NCBI RefSeq assembly: GCF_032190615.1
Contig: NZ_JAVLAT010000001.1
Location: forward strand, 1,620,501-1,684,500
Length of the DNA stretch: 64,000 nucleotides
Source of the DNA: Brucella pseudogrignonensis
Lineage (GTDB): Bacteria > Pseudomonadota > Alphaproteobacteria > Rhizobiales > Rhizobiaceae
Direction: 5' to 3'
Both the position numbers and the translations under genes were made by a program. The notes under the pieces are model-generated. The model did no database searches and was not told the origin of the DNA. It saw nothing but the letters and a program-made list of their open reading frames with translations. This document shows, one piece after another, positions 63,181-64,000 of the stretch (positions within the stretch are counted from its first letter, which is position 1; each line of letters opens with the position of its first letter).

Positions 63181-64000
63181 ATGGCATCTGTATCCATCCG
63201 AAATGCAATCAAGAAATATGGCAATGTCGGCGTTTTGCATGGCGTATCCGTGGATATTCAGGACGGCGAATTTGTCGTGCTGGTCGGCCCGTCGGGCTGC
63301 GGAAAATCCACGCTTCTGCGCATGATCGCAGGACTCGAGGAAATCAGCGACGGCGAAATCGCAATCGGCCCGCGTGTCGTCAATGACCTGCGTGCTAAAG
63401 AGCGTGATATCGCCATGGTGTTCCAGAATTATGCGCTTTATCCGCATATGACGGTGGCCGACAATATGGGCTTCGCGCTCATGCTGAAAAATGCGCCCAA
63501 GGAAGAACGCGACAGCCGCGTAAATCGTGCAGCCGAAATCCTCGGGCTGAACAAGCTGCTCGACCGCTTTCCACGCCAGCTCTCCGGCGGTCAGCGTCAG
63601 CGCGTAGCCATGGGTCGCGCAATCGTTCGCGATCCACAGGTGTTTTTGTTTGATGAACCGCTGTCCAACCTCGATGCAAAGCTGCGCGTGCAGATGCGCG
63701 GCGAGATCAAGGGCCTGCATCAGCGTCTGAAGACCACCACGATCTACGTGACCCACGATCAGATCGAAGCGATGACCATGGCCGACAAGATTGTTGTCAT
63801 GCGTGATGGTCTTGTGGAGCAGATTGGCGCGCCGCTCGATTTGTATGATCGTCCGGCCAATATGTTTGTCGCGGGCTTCATCGGTTCGCCATCGATGAAC
63901 TTCGTCAATGGCAAGATCGAAGAAGGCTCGTTCGTGGCTGATGGCGGCTTCCGCATGCCGCTTCCAGACGGCGATTATGCCGGCCTTTCGGGCAAAGCCG
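63181..64000 (+). CDS. ABC sugar transporter ATPase (UgpC/MalK type), 3' end outside window
   Basis: The first 273 codons are present. Walker A is GPSGCGKST (about 36-44), the signature LSGGQRQR is near 134, Walker [17 protein letters not shown] and YVTHDQ follow, and the C-terminal regulatory domain is just beginning. Closely similar to the ATPase at 24681, so the two importers are paralogous. The gene runs past the window end. Confidence 0.92.
   Translation, partial: MASVSIRNAIKKYGNVGVLHGVSVDIQDGEFVVLVGPSGCGKSTLLRMIAGLEEISDGEIAIGPRVVNDLRAKERDIAMVFQNYALYPHMTVADNMGFALMLKNAPKEERDSRVNRAAEILGLNKLLDRFPRQLSGGQRQRVAMGRAIVRDPQVFLFDEPLSNLDAKLRVQMRGEIKGLHQRLKTTTIYVTHDQIEAMTMADKIVVMRDGLVEQIGAPLDLYDRPANMFVAGFIGSPSMNFVNGKIEEGSFVADGGFRMPLPDGDYAGLSGKA

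Noticed and set aside
1..64000. CRISPR array, prophage, insertion sequence or secretion system
   Set aside because: No regularly spaced direct repeats, no transposase, integrase, capsid or secretion ATPase motifs were found on either strand.

Overview
The window looks like chromosomal DNA of an alphaproteobacterium of the order Hyphomicrobiales, most likely the Brucella/Ochrobactrum group. This rests on gene content and order (murA - DUF2948 - hisD - UPF0262 - LMW phosphatase - infA - maf - yacG - tRNA-Phe, a soxBDAG operon, a thiD-thiO-thiS operon) and on dispersed palindromic intergenic repeats. It is an inference from remembered synteny, not from a search. No phage, transposase, integrase or CRISPR array is visible.

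Layout. 1-2180: thiamine genes thiD-thiO-thiS on the minus strand behind a sigma70-type promoter and a TPP riboswitch. 2373-4496: a PAS-PAS-GGDEF-EAL protein. 4503-10156: copper export (copA with a CueR-type operator, and the CueR/HmrR regulator) with a PQQ glucose dehydrogenase between them. 10314-11579: glutamate dehydrogenase. 11918-17055: heterotetrameric sarcosine oxidase soxBDAG. 17248-31878: a large sugar-acid locus around an IclR regulator. It has an ABC importer, a lactonase, a mandelate-racemase-family enzyme, a mutarotase, a Gfo/Idh dehydrogenase, and the oxidative L-fucose route (L-fuconate dehydratase, 2-keto-3-deoxy-fuconate-type SDR, FAH-type hydrolase). It also carries a class III CoA-transferase, a MaoC hydratase and a solute-binding-protein homologue without a signal peptide, none of which that route needs. 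32071-33626: a DUF992 exported protein and a methyltransferase-like protein. 34126-40504: housekeeping block. 40652-41870: tRNA-Thr and tRNA-Arg flanking an AT-rich segment with one lipoprotein gene. 42104-48341: histidine kinase divergent from an RND efflux pair. 48403-55837: reductive pyrimidine (hydantoin) catabolism with an NMT1-type ABC importer, and a RutR-like regulator whose predicted operator lies in the divergent intergenic region. 56342-64000: a second sugar operon (aldo/keto reductase, PfkB kinase, DapA-like aldolase, GntR/FCD regulator, ABC importer, last gene cut by the window end).

The most unusual part is the IclR locus. Two promoter regions in it share an inverted repeat built on TGTGAA...TTCACA, which links the CoA-transferase/cytosolic binding-protein pair to the sugar importer. 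This suggests a CoA-dependent branch or regulatory device attached to deoxy-sugar-acid catabolism. The AKR of the second operon is a candidate for the missing L-fucose 1-dehydrogenase step.
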